Source: Bos javanicus (Eukaryota > Chordata > Mammalia > Artiodactyla > Bovidae). Taken from it: DNA of 64,000 nucleotides. Within the stretch, counting starts at the first letter, position 1. Each line of letters starts with the position of its first letter. The stretch spans positions 36,931,925 to 36,995,924 of the forward strand of contig NC_083885.1 of NCBI RefSeq assembly GCF_032452875.1, written 5' to 3'. A program made the translations under genes and the position numbers. The notes beneath the pieces were generated by a model, which ran no database searches, was not told the origin of the DNA, and saw nothing but the letters and a program-made list of their open reading frames with translations. Positions 10,001-18,651 of this stretch are shown here, in pieces.

Positions 10001-12538
10001 TGTGTTTTCTTTGTGATTTATCTTTACATTAGTCATATCAGTTTATTAAATACCGCTTTGTCAGTTTTTATTCTCATGGCTTCTTACCTACATATGTATA
10101 TTTTAATTTTTAAATTTACATATATATATAGTTTCACTTCTTACCAACATTAACAAACATTTTATAAGTAGTAAAACATAAAGGTGATTCCCAGAAAATG
10201 AGTAAGTCAAGACATCTAATCTCTTGCTTTCAAAGGGCTTACATCTACTAACTACAGTACAGCCATGACTGTTACCTTCAAAAATAAAAAAAAAAAATAA
10301 GATGAGACTCAAACAGGAAGAATATATTCACAAGAAATATAACAAATAGAGCTCAAAATCTGAAATATATAGATTTCTTAAAAACAACCCAGTAGAAAAA
10401 TGGTCAAAGGTTATAAATGGGCAATCAATAGAACAGTTGTGCATATTTGCTAGAGGTACGGGTAAAGCAAGAGATAAGCCCACCTCTCCAGTTTTCAGGT
10501 CATTTTCCATGGCCAAATCTGAGTTTTTTTGGACTTAGAGGGCTCAGTTTCCCTTCCTGCCATTTAACTAGCTACACAAGTTTGACTTTATCAGAATTTA
10601 CTCAAAGAAAGGCATAAGACATATACACAAGTAACTAACAGAGGAAAACTGTTCACTTCAGGGCCAGCCCCTCCGGAAAGGCCTTGAGAAGGAGCTGCAT
10701 TTGAGCTGAGTCTTGGAAGACAAATAGGGTTATTATCAGTACCTCTAATTTACCATTCAGTATAAAGAAATGGCAACCCACTCTAGGACTCTTGCCTGAA
10801 AAATTCCATGGACTGAGGAGCCTGGTAGGCTACAGTCCATGGGGTTGCAAAGAGTAGGACACGACTGAGCGACTTCACTTCACTTTGCTTGTCCTGCTCG
10901 TGATTAACCCATCTGCTAGAAGTGAGTATGTAACATAGCTAAGCACATATTGTTAATGCCTCTCTCACCCTGCACCAGTTCCTTTTCAGGTCTCAATCCC
11001 TAAGCAATATGCTCCCAGTCCGTCCTCATTTCTCTGTGTCCCCACCATCCTACACCTTCTATTTCCAATCCACATCCACACCAGCCACCCTTCTTTCCCC
11101 CACCTTGAAATGCTAATGTTCTCACGGACCCAGCCTCCCCACCTCGGTTTACTGAGCACTTAGGATGCACCTGGCACCTCTCTAGGCATTTGGGATATAT
11201 CAACACAAAACAAATCTTTGCCATTTCCTACTCCAGAGGATCTTCCCTACTCAGGGACTGAAGCCGAATCTCCTGCATAGGCAGGCAGATTCTTTACCAC
11301 TGCGCTACCTAGGAAGCTTAATACTAGTTATACAAGATCTAAATCTTCCCATTTTCCCTCACTAGCTCCCCCAACCCCCACCCCTTTTTTTTTGGGGGGG
11401 GGTCTGTTACACATAGATACAGAACATTCTATAGGATTGGAGAATGGGGAAATAGTTCTTGCCCTAGTATTTCAGGAGGGGTATTGATCCCCTCCAGACA
11501 GCTGAGGTACAAATAACCTAGAGGGAAACAGCCACTAATCTGCAGGCAGAAGCCTTGTCAGCCAAGCCTACCCCTTAGGCCTACCCCTTAGGCCCTGAAA
11601 CCTTGGGTGGGCTTCCAGTCCCCAGCTTAGCTTAGCCCTTTTCTCTTGAGAACCTAAGTAGTCTGTCAGCTCCAAAAGCAATGTCTTCCCTCACCCACTT
11701 ACTTTTAGCAAGATAAGTTTGTGTGTTTGTGTGTGTGTTTTCAGAAGGTAGAACTAGGTTCATAGGGAGGGAAATTACAAAAAGGTAGAATTCTGCCTTC
11801 TAGGAAGGAAATAGGTATCAAGATTTTAGCTTATTATCCAATCTCAGAGTAAGGCTCTCTGGAAAACAGGGATTCCAGCCCCAGCAGGTGTTGCAGCTGA
11901 TCCAGCATGTGTGAAAGGCCATTCACACATTAGATTCAAGTCGTGGCCTCCAAGGTCCCCCTACGGTTGACGGTGGAGAAGGGAGGCTCTGTCACTAGAG
12001 GAGCACCCAGATCAGGTTTGCCCACTCCAAGGGTCACAGTCTGAAAAGTTTCCTAGCCCAGCAGCCTGGAGCTGGGTCTGATGTCCATCAAACTAAAGGA
12101 AGCAGCTTCCCCAGCTCAAGCACCCCCACCGCCAGATCTTCCAGTTTTCCTCCAGAAGTTGGGAATCCACCTTTTTAAGTGAAATTGCCTATATTTATTT
12201 TAAATGTTAGCAACTTATTCCAAAAGATTTTAAATACTATTAAGGTTAAGCAGGGTGTGCAAGTGGGCCAATTTGGTCTCTGACGGCTGATTCTGACCCT
12301 AGAGGGAAGGAACCTTTTGCTTCCAAGGTCAATTCTCTCCTAACCGCCCATCGTAGTTTCTGGGGGTGGGGTAGAAACAGGAGCCCCTCCTCTCCCGGCA
12401 TCTGTCAGGGCTCATCCAGCGATTCTAATGCCTCCACGTTTCCAGTTTTAAGTCGAGGAAGAAAACTACAACCTCCTGCTGGGGACAGCAAGGCTCCTGG
12501 AGTGGTTGGAGGGCGGGGAGTGGACACTCACCAGCCAT
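794..12538 (-). CDS. NQO1: NAD(P)H quinone dehydrogenase 1, complete, six exons
   Basis: NQO1 is a cytosolic FAD-dependent homodimer that reduces quinones by two electrons using NADH or NADPH, which avoids semiquinone radicals. The joined coding pieces on the minus strand (12538-12532, 5419-5255, 5146-5016, 2829-2716, 2059-1958, 1099-794) total 825 nt, i.e. 274 codons plus TAA, the same length as human NQO1. All introns are GT/AG and every phase fits. The flavodoxin-like fold is intact: the N-terminal stretch ALIVLAHSERTSFNYAMK, Tyr127 and Tyr129 in FAYKYAAMYDKG, Tyr156, and His162 in GIHGDM, which correspond to the human hydride-transfer and active-site residues. Pro187, the site of the human P187S variant, is proline. 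The N-terminus reads MAVRKAL against MVGRRAL in human. No frameshift or premature stop is present, so the gene looks functional. NOB1 follows upstream on the same strand, as in human. Confidence 0.97.
1958..2059 (-). CDS. NQO1: NQO1 exon 5
   Basis: 102 nt, residues 140-173. The acceptor is TTACAG and the donor GTATCT. It holds the FAD-contacting TTGGSGSMY loop and His162. This exon is known to be skipped in some human transcripts; it is in frame here too. Confidence 0.95.
2716..2829 (-). CDS. NQO1: NQO1 exon 4
   Basis: 114 nt, residues 102-139, starting FPLQWFGVPAILKGWF and ending at Arg139 before a GTAGGT donor. It carries active-site Tyr127 and Tyr129. Human has Thr at position 128; here it is Lys. 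Confidence 0.96.
2830..5015 (-). other. NQO1: NQO1 intron 3
   Basis: About 2.2 kb without coding signal. The only structure seen is a 16-bp duplication flanking a poly(A) run (3268-3310). No clear SINE or LINE is recognised, unusual for this window. Intron 4 (2060-2715) and intron 5 (1100-1957) likewise hold nothing identified. Confidence 0.7.
3268..3310 (+). repeat. Direct repeat flanking bare poly(A)
   Basis: AGAATAAACAGAACCA occurs at 3268-3283 and again at 3295-3310, separated only by about eleven A. This looks like a target-site duplication around a retroposon reduced to its poly(A) tail. Confidence 0.75.
5016..5146 (-). CDS. NQO1: NQO1 exon 3
   Basis: 131 nt, completing residues 58-101. 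The acceptor is CTGCAG and the donor GTGTGG. It encodes KLKDPGNFQYPAET through DLVIFQ and ends on a codon boundary. Confidence 0.96.
5255..5419 (-). CDS. NQO1: NQO1 exon 2
   Basis: 165 nt, residues 3-58 (last codon split). The acceptor is AAATAG and the donor GTGGGA. It encodes the first strand and FAD-binding region, ALIVLAHSERTSFNYAMK through SRKDITG. Confidence 0.96.
5685..5846 (-). mobile_element. BovB LINE 3'-end fragment
   Basis: Antisense BovB terminus starting with the TTCAGTTCAGT repeat and running through CCATCACCAACTCC. About 160 bp, in NQO1 intron 1, sense with NQO1. Confidence 0.85.
5967..6145 (-). mobile_element. CHR-type tRNA-derived SINE with TSD
   Basis: Antisense copy with an A-rich tail on the left and the tRNA-like head ending ACCAGGGAAGTCCC. 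It is flanked by a 10-bp TSD, TGTTCTATTT, at 5957-5966 and 6146-6155. Confidence 0.85.
6833..7028 (-). mobile_element. Bovine L1 3' end, truncated
   Basis: Antisense copy of the L1 terminus that also ends the element at 26376-27029. It shows the poly(T) tail, then CAATATTGTATTAGTTTTGC and the pyrimidine-rich CATCCTGAACCCCC stretch. 5' truncated. Confidence 0.82.
7171..7576 (-). mobile_element. BovB LINE 3' fragment (left arm of inverted pair)
   Basis: About 400 bp of antisense BovB 3' end, from the GTTCAGTTCA terminus to the block reading AGTCCAACTCTCACATC. It directly abuts a sense BovB copy. Confidence 0.9.
7577..8756 (+). mobile_element. BovB LINE with decayed reverse transcriptase
   Basis: Sense BovB (RTE-clade non-LTR retrotransposon) from within the RT domain to the 3' end at GACTGAACTGAAC. 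RT motifs are readable: QAGFRKGRGTRDQ, then FIDYAKAFDCVDH, then GVRQGCILSPCLFNLY. The catalytic YADD motif at 8119-8130 lies in another frame after a small indel near 8060, and a TAG interrupts it near 8188. About 160 bp are missing at about 8302 relative to the BovB at 34344-34995. It is not coding-competent. Confidence 0.92.
8853..8985 (+). mobile_element. CHR-type SINE
   Basis: Sense tRNA-derived head (GGGGACCTCCCTGG, CCAGTGGTTAAGAC) followed by an A-rich tail. Confidence 0.75.
9273..9455 (+). mobile_element. MIR SINE
   Basis: An old mammalian MIR pattern: TGAGCATTGTTCTAAGTACT, then CCCTGTGAGGTA, GACTGAGGCACAGA and a CAAGTTACCCAA-like core. Confidence 0.7.
10760..10886 (+). mobile_element. 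Bov-A monomer
   Basis: GAAATGGCAACCCACTC through GGACACGACTGAGCGACTTC, a single Bov-A unit in sense orientation. Confidence 0.85.
11225..11322 (-). mobile_element. Bov-tA fragment, tRNA-like half
   Basis: Antisense TTTCCTACTCCAGAGGATCT through GGCAGATTCTTTACCACTG and CTAGGAAGCTT, the tRNA-Glu-like part of Bov-tA. Confidence 0.75.
12532..12538 (-). CDS. NQO1: NQO1 exon 1, coding part
   Basis: Only seven coding bases, ATGGCTG, precede a GTGAGT donor. The same seven-base coding first exon is typical of mammalian NQO1. The start has a purine three bases upstream and G at +4, a good Kozak context. Confidence 0.9.
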
Positions 12539-12660
12539 GGCTCCGGCGGCACGCTGATTGGCTGGTCTGTTGGTTGCCCGGGTGACTCAAGCTGGGGAGG
12601 GGTGGAAGGCAAGACCCTCAGGCTGCTTAGCGAGCTGCCATCTAGAAGGCGTCACCGGTG
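12539..12660 (-). other. NQO1: NQO1 5'UTR (predicted)
   Basis: GC-rich leader between the ATG and a start site placed about 28 bases downstream of the TATA-like box. The ~120-nt length agrees with human NQO1. It contains a CCAAT motif on the minus strand (12557-12561). The exact cap site is inferred. Confidence 0.55.
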
Positions 12661-12685
12661 CTGCCCGCCACCGAGCGCCTGCTAG

Positions 12686-12691
12686 TTTATA
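12686..12691 (-). promoter_or_regulatory. NQO1: TATA-like box of NQO1
   Basis: TATAAA on the minus strand, about 150 bp upstream of the ATG in a GC-rich setting. It is correctly placed to position a start near 12660. Confidence 0.6.
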
Positions 12692-13074
12692 CCCAGTCAA
12701 GCTGGCCCGGCCCATAAAGTAGGGAGCCAGCAAAGGCGGAGCCGCCGCTCAGGCCCTGGGGTGCAGGGCGGAGCACGCCTTGGCTGAGGTTCTAGGAAGA
12801 ACTGGCAGTCTGAGTGGAGGCATAAGGACCCTTGTGGAAGAAGGGTTCCTAGGGGATAGGGAGTTAGGAACCCATCGGTCTGGGTGGGTGTGGGAGGCAT
12901 GTCTTCTGGACCCTGTTCTGAAACCACCCTGGGACAAAAGGAGGAAGTGTCCGATGGAGTCCGGGGTTCCGTTGGGCACGCTATCCAGGCCCTCTCCTAG
13001 CCCCGGGGAATGGCTCTGAATGGAATGGGCCGGTCTGAGAGAGGAAGGCGAAGGACTGCAGTTCTTTAGACTCA

Positions 13075-13096
13075 GATTCGCTGAGTCATTGTGACT
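13075..13096 (-). promoter_or_regulatory. NQO1: NQO1 antioxidant response element (NRF2-sMAF / AP-1 site)
   Basis: The minus strand reads the ARE core TGACTCAGC at 13080-13088, preceded by AGTCACAA. This matches the inverted TCA..TGACTCAGC arrangement of the experimentally defined human NQO1 ARE, which binds NRF2-small MAF and, through the embedded AP-1 site, JUN/FOS. It lies about 425 bp upstream of the predicted start, close to the human spacing. It is almost certainly the main oxidative-stress switch for this gene. Confidence 0.88.
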
Positions 13097-13530
13097 AGAC
13101 TTAGGATTCTAGGGCTAAGATGACCTGGGAGACTTGGTTCTAGAGAAATGAATTTATTCCTGCTTTTGCAAGGTTCACATTTTACACTTGCTGGGGCCGG
13201 GGGGTGGGTTTGGGGCTCCCCCCCTAGAATGTAGATCCAGGGTGCAAACCCCTTCTCATAATCAGGAGAAGAGCTTTTTTTCCTGAAGAGCTAGTCCAAG
13301 GCTTGTTATCATCATCAGGGGAAGCACTTAAAGACCAGCCAAGACAGATAAGAGTGTAGTGCTGTTTATCCAAAGTCCTACTTAGGACAATTGATCGGAA
13401 CAAAGTTTTACGTTTTTAAGTTTATCAAAAGTAAAAGTTATAGTAAAGTCTTCATCCTACAGAAGGAAGACACTGTCAAAAGGTGAAGGAAAAAGAAATA
13501 GAACTTTAAAATACTAACATAACCTTCAGA

Positions 13531-13645
13531 GGGACTTCCCTGGTGACTCTTCCAGTGGTTGGATCACTCTATGCATCCATTGTGGTATGCACGGATTGGA
13601 TCCCTGGTCTGGGAACTGGATCCCGCATGTTAGCCCTGTGCTGGT
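13531..13645 (+). mobile_element. CHR-type SINE
   Basis: Sense copy with the GGGACTTCCCTGGTGACTC head, a GGATCCCTGGTCTGGGAAC box and an A-rich end. Diverged. Confidence 0.68.
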
Positions 13646-13933
13646 GGAAAGAAAAAAGTGTAACCGTCAGAAAATTTACAGGTGATAACTAAGAAAACTC
13701 GAGGGAAGAAAGATGGGAAGCACACTAGGGGAAGAAGCAAAATTTAAGGGGATGAGAAAACTCAAGCAATCAAGATAACTTTTTAGTGCAACTTATTAAA
13801 AATCCATTTGAAGGCAAAAAGCTTGAACAGATGAAAAATTAAAATGTTAAATAAAGATGGGCTTAGTACTTTTACCAAGCCAAGCCATTTTGCACCTAAA
13901 GCAAGAGGAAGAGTTAGTTGAAAGGGATTATTT

Positions 13934-14297
13934 TGTTTAAAAACAACATTCAGTCGAGTAAGTTTTAAAGCTCTTGCTAGCTTTATTCAACACTTCAGGA
14001 ATCCGGCAGCATTCAAGACTTAGCAGACAGAAAGGAGTTCTGAGGAGCTGTCCAAATTGAAGAATTTTCTAGGTGAAAGGAAGCAGGAAGAAGTTATGCG
14101 AGGCAAAAGGTGGGTTAATTATTGCAAGATTACATTCCTTTAAGGGATGGCAGGAATCTTTCAGGCAGATTACTGAAGATTCCAGATTGACTAAATTTAA
14201 GAGTCCATTTCTGTGAGAACCAAAACTAATTAAGTTGAGGTTTAGTGACCTGAAGCAGCCTAGGCAACTCCATTTTGGGCCTGTTTTGTTTTAAACA
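13934..14297 (-). mobile_element. Class I (ERV1-type) LTR, 3' LTR of a degenerate provirus
   Basis: Read on the minus strand this 364-bp block starts TGTTTAAAACA and ends TTTTTAAACA, the TG...CA ends of an LTR with inverted termini. A polypurine tract, AAAAGGAGGG (14301-14310), sits immediately upstream, as required for a 3' LTR. A poly(A) signal followed by GCT lies at 13982-13987 (minus). Retroviral env and pol remnants follow upstream in the right order. Family name not assigned. Confidence 0.75.
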
Positions 14298-14300
14298 ATG

Positions 14301-14310
14301 CCCTCCTTTT
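14301..14310 (-). other. Retroviral polypurine tract
   Basis: AAAAGGAGGG on the minus strand, three bases from the LTR start: the plus-strand primer site of the provirus. Confidence 0.65.
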
Positions 14311-14446
14311 GATCAGACTCAGCCTGAGAGATGTAACTTAAAAAAAAAAAATTTTTTTTTAAGGTTTTAGTGCTACTCCCAGCAAAACTCTGGAATTCTC
14401 ATAATTTTTATGAGTCTCTGTGTTGTATTCACAATATCAGACTCAC

Positions 14447-14551
14447 TTTTTTTGGCTGCACTGTGGACCTGGCGAGATCTTAGTTCCCAGACCAGGAATT
14501 GAGGCCAGTGAAATCACTGAGGCTTAACCACTGGACTGCCAGGGAATTCCT
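14447..14551 (-). mobile_element. CHR-type SINE nested in the ERV remnant
   Basis: Antisense copy: TTTTTTGGCTGCACTG through ACTGGACTGCCAGGGAATTCC. It lies between the ERV env remnant and the LTR, so it inserted after the provirus. Confidence 0.75.
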
Positions 14552-14563
14552 ATCAGGTTCACT

Positions 14564-14806
14564 TTAAGTCAGTTTTTTTCTTTGATTTTCTTCTGAGAGT
14601 CTTTGGGAAATCCTTGGTTTGGTGGTTAGCAGTTGCAAATATGCATTTAAAACTTTTGAGAAAATACAGCACATGAAGGAGACGACTATGATTTTTATAA
14701 GGAAGCGTGTCTGGAGTGCACTTGAGAGCCATAGTTCCCAAGACCCAAGCCAGTCAGAATCAAGTAAGTCAAAGAAAGACACTATTGAAGGAGGGTCTCT
14801 TTTCAA
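14564..14806 (-). pseudogene. ERV env transmembrane-subunit C-terminal remnant
   Basis: An 80-codon open stretch on the minus strand carries a tryptophan-rich membrane-proximal segment (DWLGSW), a hydrophobic span (LIKIIVVSFMCCIF) and a short basic tail. This is the layout of the end of a gammaretrovirus-like env TM protein. It sits just upstream of the polypurine tract and LTR, where env should end. The surface subunit and fusion region are missing or unrecognisable. It is a broken fossil; no function is implied. Confidence 0.6.
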
Positions 14807-14934
14807 AGTCAGCTGGCTTATGCAGTGATCTTATGTAGCTGAGTCTTAATTTCCTCAGAGGTGTCAGTCCAAGTATAGCAAGTGGTATGGGCTGTACACA
14901 GCACAGTTACCCTCTTGCTCAGCAAAAGATACTT

Positions 14935-15064
14935 GTCTTTCTTTCTGACTTACTTCACTTAGTATGATAATCTCTGATTGCATCCGTGTTGCTGCAAATA
15001 GTGTGAGCACACTCAGACTATTTAGGACTTCTGCCCATTTTTTGATTGGGTTATTTGGTTTTTT
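14935..15064 (-). mobile_element. L1 fragment inside the ERV remnant
   Basis: Antisense L1: TTCTGACTTACTTCACTTAG, then after an internal gap TTTTTTGATTGGGTTATTTG. It separates the env and pol remnants. Confidence 0.6.
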
Positions 15065-15357
15065 GCTGTAGAAATATTCTTGGTCCGACATCTTGGAGGA
15101 AGCAGTCCAACTTGCAGTTGGCTACTTCTCTTCCTAGTCAATTTGATTTTGAGGTCTCCAGTGTTTGCACAGGACCAGATGTCTGGTAGAGCCTTCTTCA
15201 GGTGTGAAATATGCACCCAAGGTTCAACACCTTGTAATTTGACAGGGGTATCAGTGATCAAAAGCACTTGGTAGCACCCTTTTCTTGAATCTGACCTTTG
15301 CAAAGCATCAGAATAAAACAGTAGTAGTCTGTAGCCAAAAGACTTTAAAATGCCCAT
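15065..15357 (-). pseudogene. ERV pol integrase C-terminal remnant
   Basis: The minus-strand reading frame contains YQVLLITDTPVKLQGVEPWV, then HISHLKKA, then KIKLTR. This matches the C-terminal DNA-binding domain of gammaretroviral integrases, where the Trp-(Val/Ile)-His pattern precedes the basic end of pol. With env TM and an LTR following on the same strand this gives the order pol-env-LTR of a provirus. Upstream, to about 15720, the sequence is AT-rich and no further pol motif is readable. It is inactive. Confidence 0.7.
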
Positions 15358-15578
15358 GATTAAAGATTTGATGAGAGTTTTTTTACAGTGGAATTAATAA
15401 GGAAATTTGGTCATTTATGTGATACACAAATTTTAAGATCATAACTGGAATTAGGATTGATAATATTATACTAGGATATGTCCAATTTCTAGGAATTTCT
15501 ATAACAACACCTATATTAATAACATGCATCATACAAATATAATCTAAGAAGGTTCAACTTCTTAACATCACTTCTTCC

Positions 15579-15595
15579 TTTTTTTTTTTTTTTGA
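15579..15595 (+). repeat. Poly(T) run
   Basis: About 17 consecutive T, possibly the tail of an antisense retroposon too decayed to name. Confidence 0.6.
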
Positions 15596-15733
15596 TAATG
15601 TTTCCCAAGTAATATAACAAGTCAAATAAATGTAACTAGCTCAACATCTTATCTGGTGAGCGACAAATCCTTTAGATTTTCCAGGGGCCTTTTGGAAAGA
15701 CTTAAAGTAAGTTTGAGCTTAAAAGACTCCACT

Positions 15734-15862
15734 TAGGGACCTCCTTGGTGGTCCAGTGGTTGAGACTCTGTTCCCAATGCAGGGGGCCTGGGTTCAGTCC
15801 CTGGTCAGGGAGCTAGATCCTATATGTTGCAACTAACACCTGGCACAACCAAGTAAATATTT
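15734..15862 (+). mobile_element. CHR-type SINE
   Basis: Sense copy: GGGACCTCCTTGGTGGTCC, then GGTTCAGTCCCTGGTCAGGG and a T/A-rich tail. The phrase AAAAGACTCCACTTAG precedes it (15721-15736) and recurs at about 15869-15884, a probable TSD. Confidence 0.8.
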
Positions 15863-15884
15863 TTTTTAAAAGACTCCACTTAGA

Positions 15885-16345
15885 ATTTTTTTAATTGAAG
15901 TGTACTTGATTTACAATGTTTTGTTAGTTTCTGGTGTATAGAAGAGTGATTCAGTAATCTGTGTATACAGTTTATACTTTTTCAAATCCTTTTCCATTAT
16001 AGTTTATTACAGGATATTGAACATAGTTCCCTGTGCTATACAGTATGACCTTGTTGGTTATCTATTTTGTAGTGATTTGTATCTGCTAACCCCAAACTCC
16101 TAGTTTTTCCTGTTTTCCTCTTTGGTAACTGTAAGTTTGTTTTCTGTATCTGTGAGTCTATTTCTCTTTTGTAAATAAGTTCATTTGTATTATTTATTTT
16201 TTAGATTCTACATAAGTGGTATCATGTGATATTTGTCTTTAGCTGTCTGCCTTCCTTCACTTATAAGAATCATTGCTGAAAATGGCATTATTTCATTCTT
16301 TTTTTATGGCTGATTAGGATTCCATTGTGTGTGTGTGTTAAAAAG
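15885..16345 (-). mobile_element. L1 3' region, part 1
   Basis: Antisense L1 3'UTR: TTGATTTACAATGTTTTGTT, CTGTGCTATACAGTATGACC, ending in a short GT run. It is split by a SINE and resumes at 16683. Confidence 0.75.
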
Positions 16346-16682
16346 ATTCCGCATCTTTTTAATTCATTTAGGCTATGCTGCATCTTCACCTATGCACTGG
16401 CTTTTCTCTCCTGGCAGGGAGCGAGGGCCACTCTAGCTGTGGTCGCTCCAGTTGTGGTGTACAGGCTTCCCACTGCGGTGGCTGCCCTTGTTGTGAGCAG
16501 AGGCCTTAGGGTGCCCAGGCTTCAGTAGCTGTGGCTGGTGGGCTCAGTAGGTGAGTTCCCAGGCTTGAGAGCAGAGTCTTAGTTGCTCTGCGGCATGTGG
16601 GATCTTCCCAGAAGAGGAACTGAATCCATGTCTCCTTCACTGGCAGGCAGATTCTTTACCACTGAGCCACAAGGGAAGACAG
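16346..16682 (-). mobile_element. Long CHR-type SINE nested in L1
   Basis: Antisense copy with repeated GTTGTGG-type units, then GTGGGATCTTCCCAGAAG and TTTACCACTGAGCCACAAGG. The flanking L1 halves are contiguous, so this is a later insertion. Confidence 0.75.
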
Positions 16683-16785
16683 GAAGACCCTTGCATCTTC
16701 TTTATTCATCTGTTGATAGGTATCTGGGTTGTTTCCTTGCTTTGACTGTTTAAATAACGCTGCGATGAACATAGGGGGTCTTCTT
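16683..16785 (-). mobile_element. L1 3' region, part 2
   Basis: The L1 resumes: CATCTTCTTTATTCATCTGT, GGGTTGTTTCC, GCTGCGATGAACATAGGGG. Confidence 0.7.
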
Positions 16786-16789
16786 TTGT

Positions 16790-16969
16790 GCTATGCTCAG
16801 TTGTGTCAGACTCTTTGTGATGGCTCCTCTGTCCTTGGGATTTCCCAGGTGGGGATACTAGAGTGGGTTGCTATTTCCTACTCCAGAGGATCTTCCTGAC
16901 CCAGGAATCATACCTGTGTCTCCTGCATTGGCAGGTGGATTCTTTACCATTGAGCCACCTGGGAAGCCC
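16790..16969 (-). mobile_element. Bov-tA SINE
   Basis: Antisense full-length-like copy: TGTGTCAGACTCTTTGTGA through GCCACCTGGGAAGCCC. Confidence 0.85.
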
Positions 16970-17433
16970 TGACATAAACTTGACTTGACTTTTAATAAAC
17001 TTGGGTGGAATAAAAGTGTTTAATTTTGATAACTGTAAAGGCATGCCTGTTTTCATCAAAACACAAACTAGCTTTTATATACCAAAGATTATTCTAATCA
17101 CATGAATATGAATAGAGCTCTTTATAAATAATACCTTCTAGAGTTAGAAAAGAATGACTCATTTAAAACATATAGACATACATAAACATGCAGACAGAGG
17201 CAAATAGGATCTTATGGCTTTTGTTTTTCAATTTTATATGTGGGACAAGTACAATGATGCAAAATCCACTAGTTTAAAATAGAACAGTTGGATCCAAATT
17301 GTATTTCTGGCAGATGGACTCAAGTTAAGTTTTCCTACTCCAATAACTGAAGCTTTTCACTAATATTTGTGGTGAAGATTTTTAAGATTTTTTCACAGGC
17401 CTAATTTCCAAATTAGGTCTGGAAGATCCTCCA

Positions 17434-17552
17434 GAGAAGAGAATGGCCATCCACTCGGGTATTTTTGCCTGGAGAATCCCATAGGCAGAGGAGCCTGGCG
17501 GGCTACAGTCCATGGGCTTGCAAAAAGTTGGACACAACTAAGCAACTAACAC
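17434..17552 (+). mobile_element. Bov-A monomer
   Basis: Sense copy: GAATGGCCATCCACTC through AAGTTGGACACAACTAAGCA and ACTAACAC. Confidence 0.82.
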
Positions 17553-17844
17553 ACTAATTTCCAAATCACCTCCCCCCACACTCCTTCTGATAAGAATTAC
17601 CTTTGTTTCTAGAGGAGACCAGGTCGAACATTTACATATCACATGGCACAGAAAAAGAATTTAAGTTTCACCAAGAAAGAATTTTGTTCCCCAAGTCCAG
17701 ATGTTTTACAACATCTACAAGCCTTTTACGATGGATAGGAGAGGTTTGGAAATTGGAAGAAAGAAAAGGTGTGGTTTGAATTGCTTCTAGAGGTACATTT
17801 CAGTTCTTATAAAGACTCAATTTGCAATACAAGAACAGTTTGGT

Positions 17845-18004
17845 TTTTTAAAATATTTATTTATTTTGCTTTGCTGAGTCTTAGTTGTGGCATGCCAACT
17901 CTTAGTTGGAGTGAGTGGGATCTAGTTCCTCGACCAGGGATCAAACCCAGGCCCCCTTCATTAGGAGCACGGAGTCTTAGCCGCTGGACCACCAGGGAAG
18001 TCCT
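17845..18004 (-). mobile_element. CHR-type SINE
   Basis: Antisense copy: T-rich tail, GCTTTGCTGAGTCTTAGTTG, then CCGCTGGACCACCAGGGAAG. Confidence 0.82.
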
Positions 18005-18498
18005 AGTTTTTCACTAATTTTGATTTTGGTTTCCTACTGGATATTTAAAGAAATAACTGGTAAAGTTGACCAGAGAATCTCTTGGAGTCCCGTCAACGTG
18101 GGAGGTGTCCACACATGGCCTCCTTCAAGGGTGGAAATGGGGGCCCTTAAGTTTGACGTGGAATGATTTTGTTGCAGAGAAAAAGCCAGTTCTGACTCCA
18201 TGCTGGAAACTGTTCCTTTGACTTGCTTTCCATTTCTTTTGTTACTATAATTATACTTAATAGCTGTTTCCTTTAGGAAATGGCAAGTGTCTATCATACA
18301 GCTTATCTAGTGCTAATCGGGCAATTCCTGATTGACTACCGTAAGGTTCTGTTTCTGGGAGAGCAGAAACTTTATTGGTTTGGTGATGTGGGACATAGCA
18401 AAAGCATTGTCATATTTTAAACAATTTAGTGTATTAATTTTTTTTCATCCTGGATTTTCTTCACTAATTTTGATTTTTTTAAAAAATATTGCATGATT

Positions 18499-18635
18499 GG
18501 GACTTCCCTCATGGTCCAGTGGTTAAGGTTCCGAGCTTCCACTGTAGGGATAGCAGGTTTGATTCCATGATCAGGGAACTAAGATCCTGCATGCCTTGTG
18601 GTGTGGCCATAAATGAATAAATAAATAAGTAAATA
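18499..18635 (+). mobile_element. CHR-type SINE with TSD
   Basis: Sense copy with an (AAAT)n tail, flanked by the 14-bp TSD AATATTGCATGATT at 18485-18498 and 18636-18649. Confidence 0.88.
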
Positions 18636-18651
18636 AATATTGCATGATTTA

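Larger units (their letters stand above)
5420..12531 (-). other. NQO1: NQO1 intron 1 (7.1 kb)
   Basis: Non-coding. It holds two BovB copies in inverted orientation plus an extra 3' fragment, an L1 3' end, SINEs and a MIR (listed separately). The stretches 6156-6830, 8990-9270, 9456-10760 and 11325-12360 hold nothing I recognise beyond a short TA run (10119-10130), a T8G10 tract near 11389 and a GT-rich run (11717-11740). Confidence 0.85.
12360..12800. promoter_or_regulatory. NQO1: NQO1 GC-rich promoter / exon 1 region
   Basis: Local GC and CpG rise sharply around exon 1, with CGGCGG-, GGCGGAG- and GGGCGG-like GC boxes. The flanks on both sides are AT-rich. It is a moderate CpG island combined with a TATA-like element. 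Confidence 0.6.

Noticed and set aside
12540..12800. Xenobiotic response element (GCGTG core) upstream of NQO1
   Set aside because: GCGTG cores are present but lack the extended flanks of the known NQO1 XRE. In GC-rich DNA they occur by chance.
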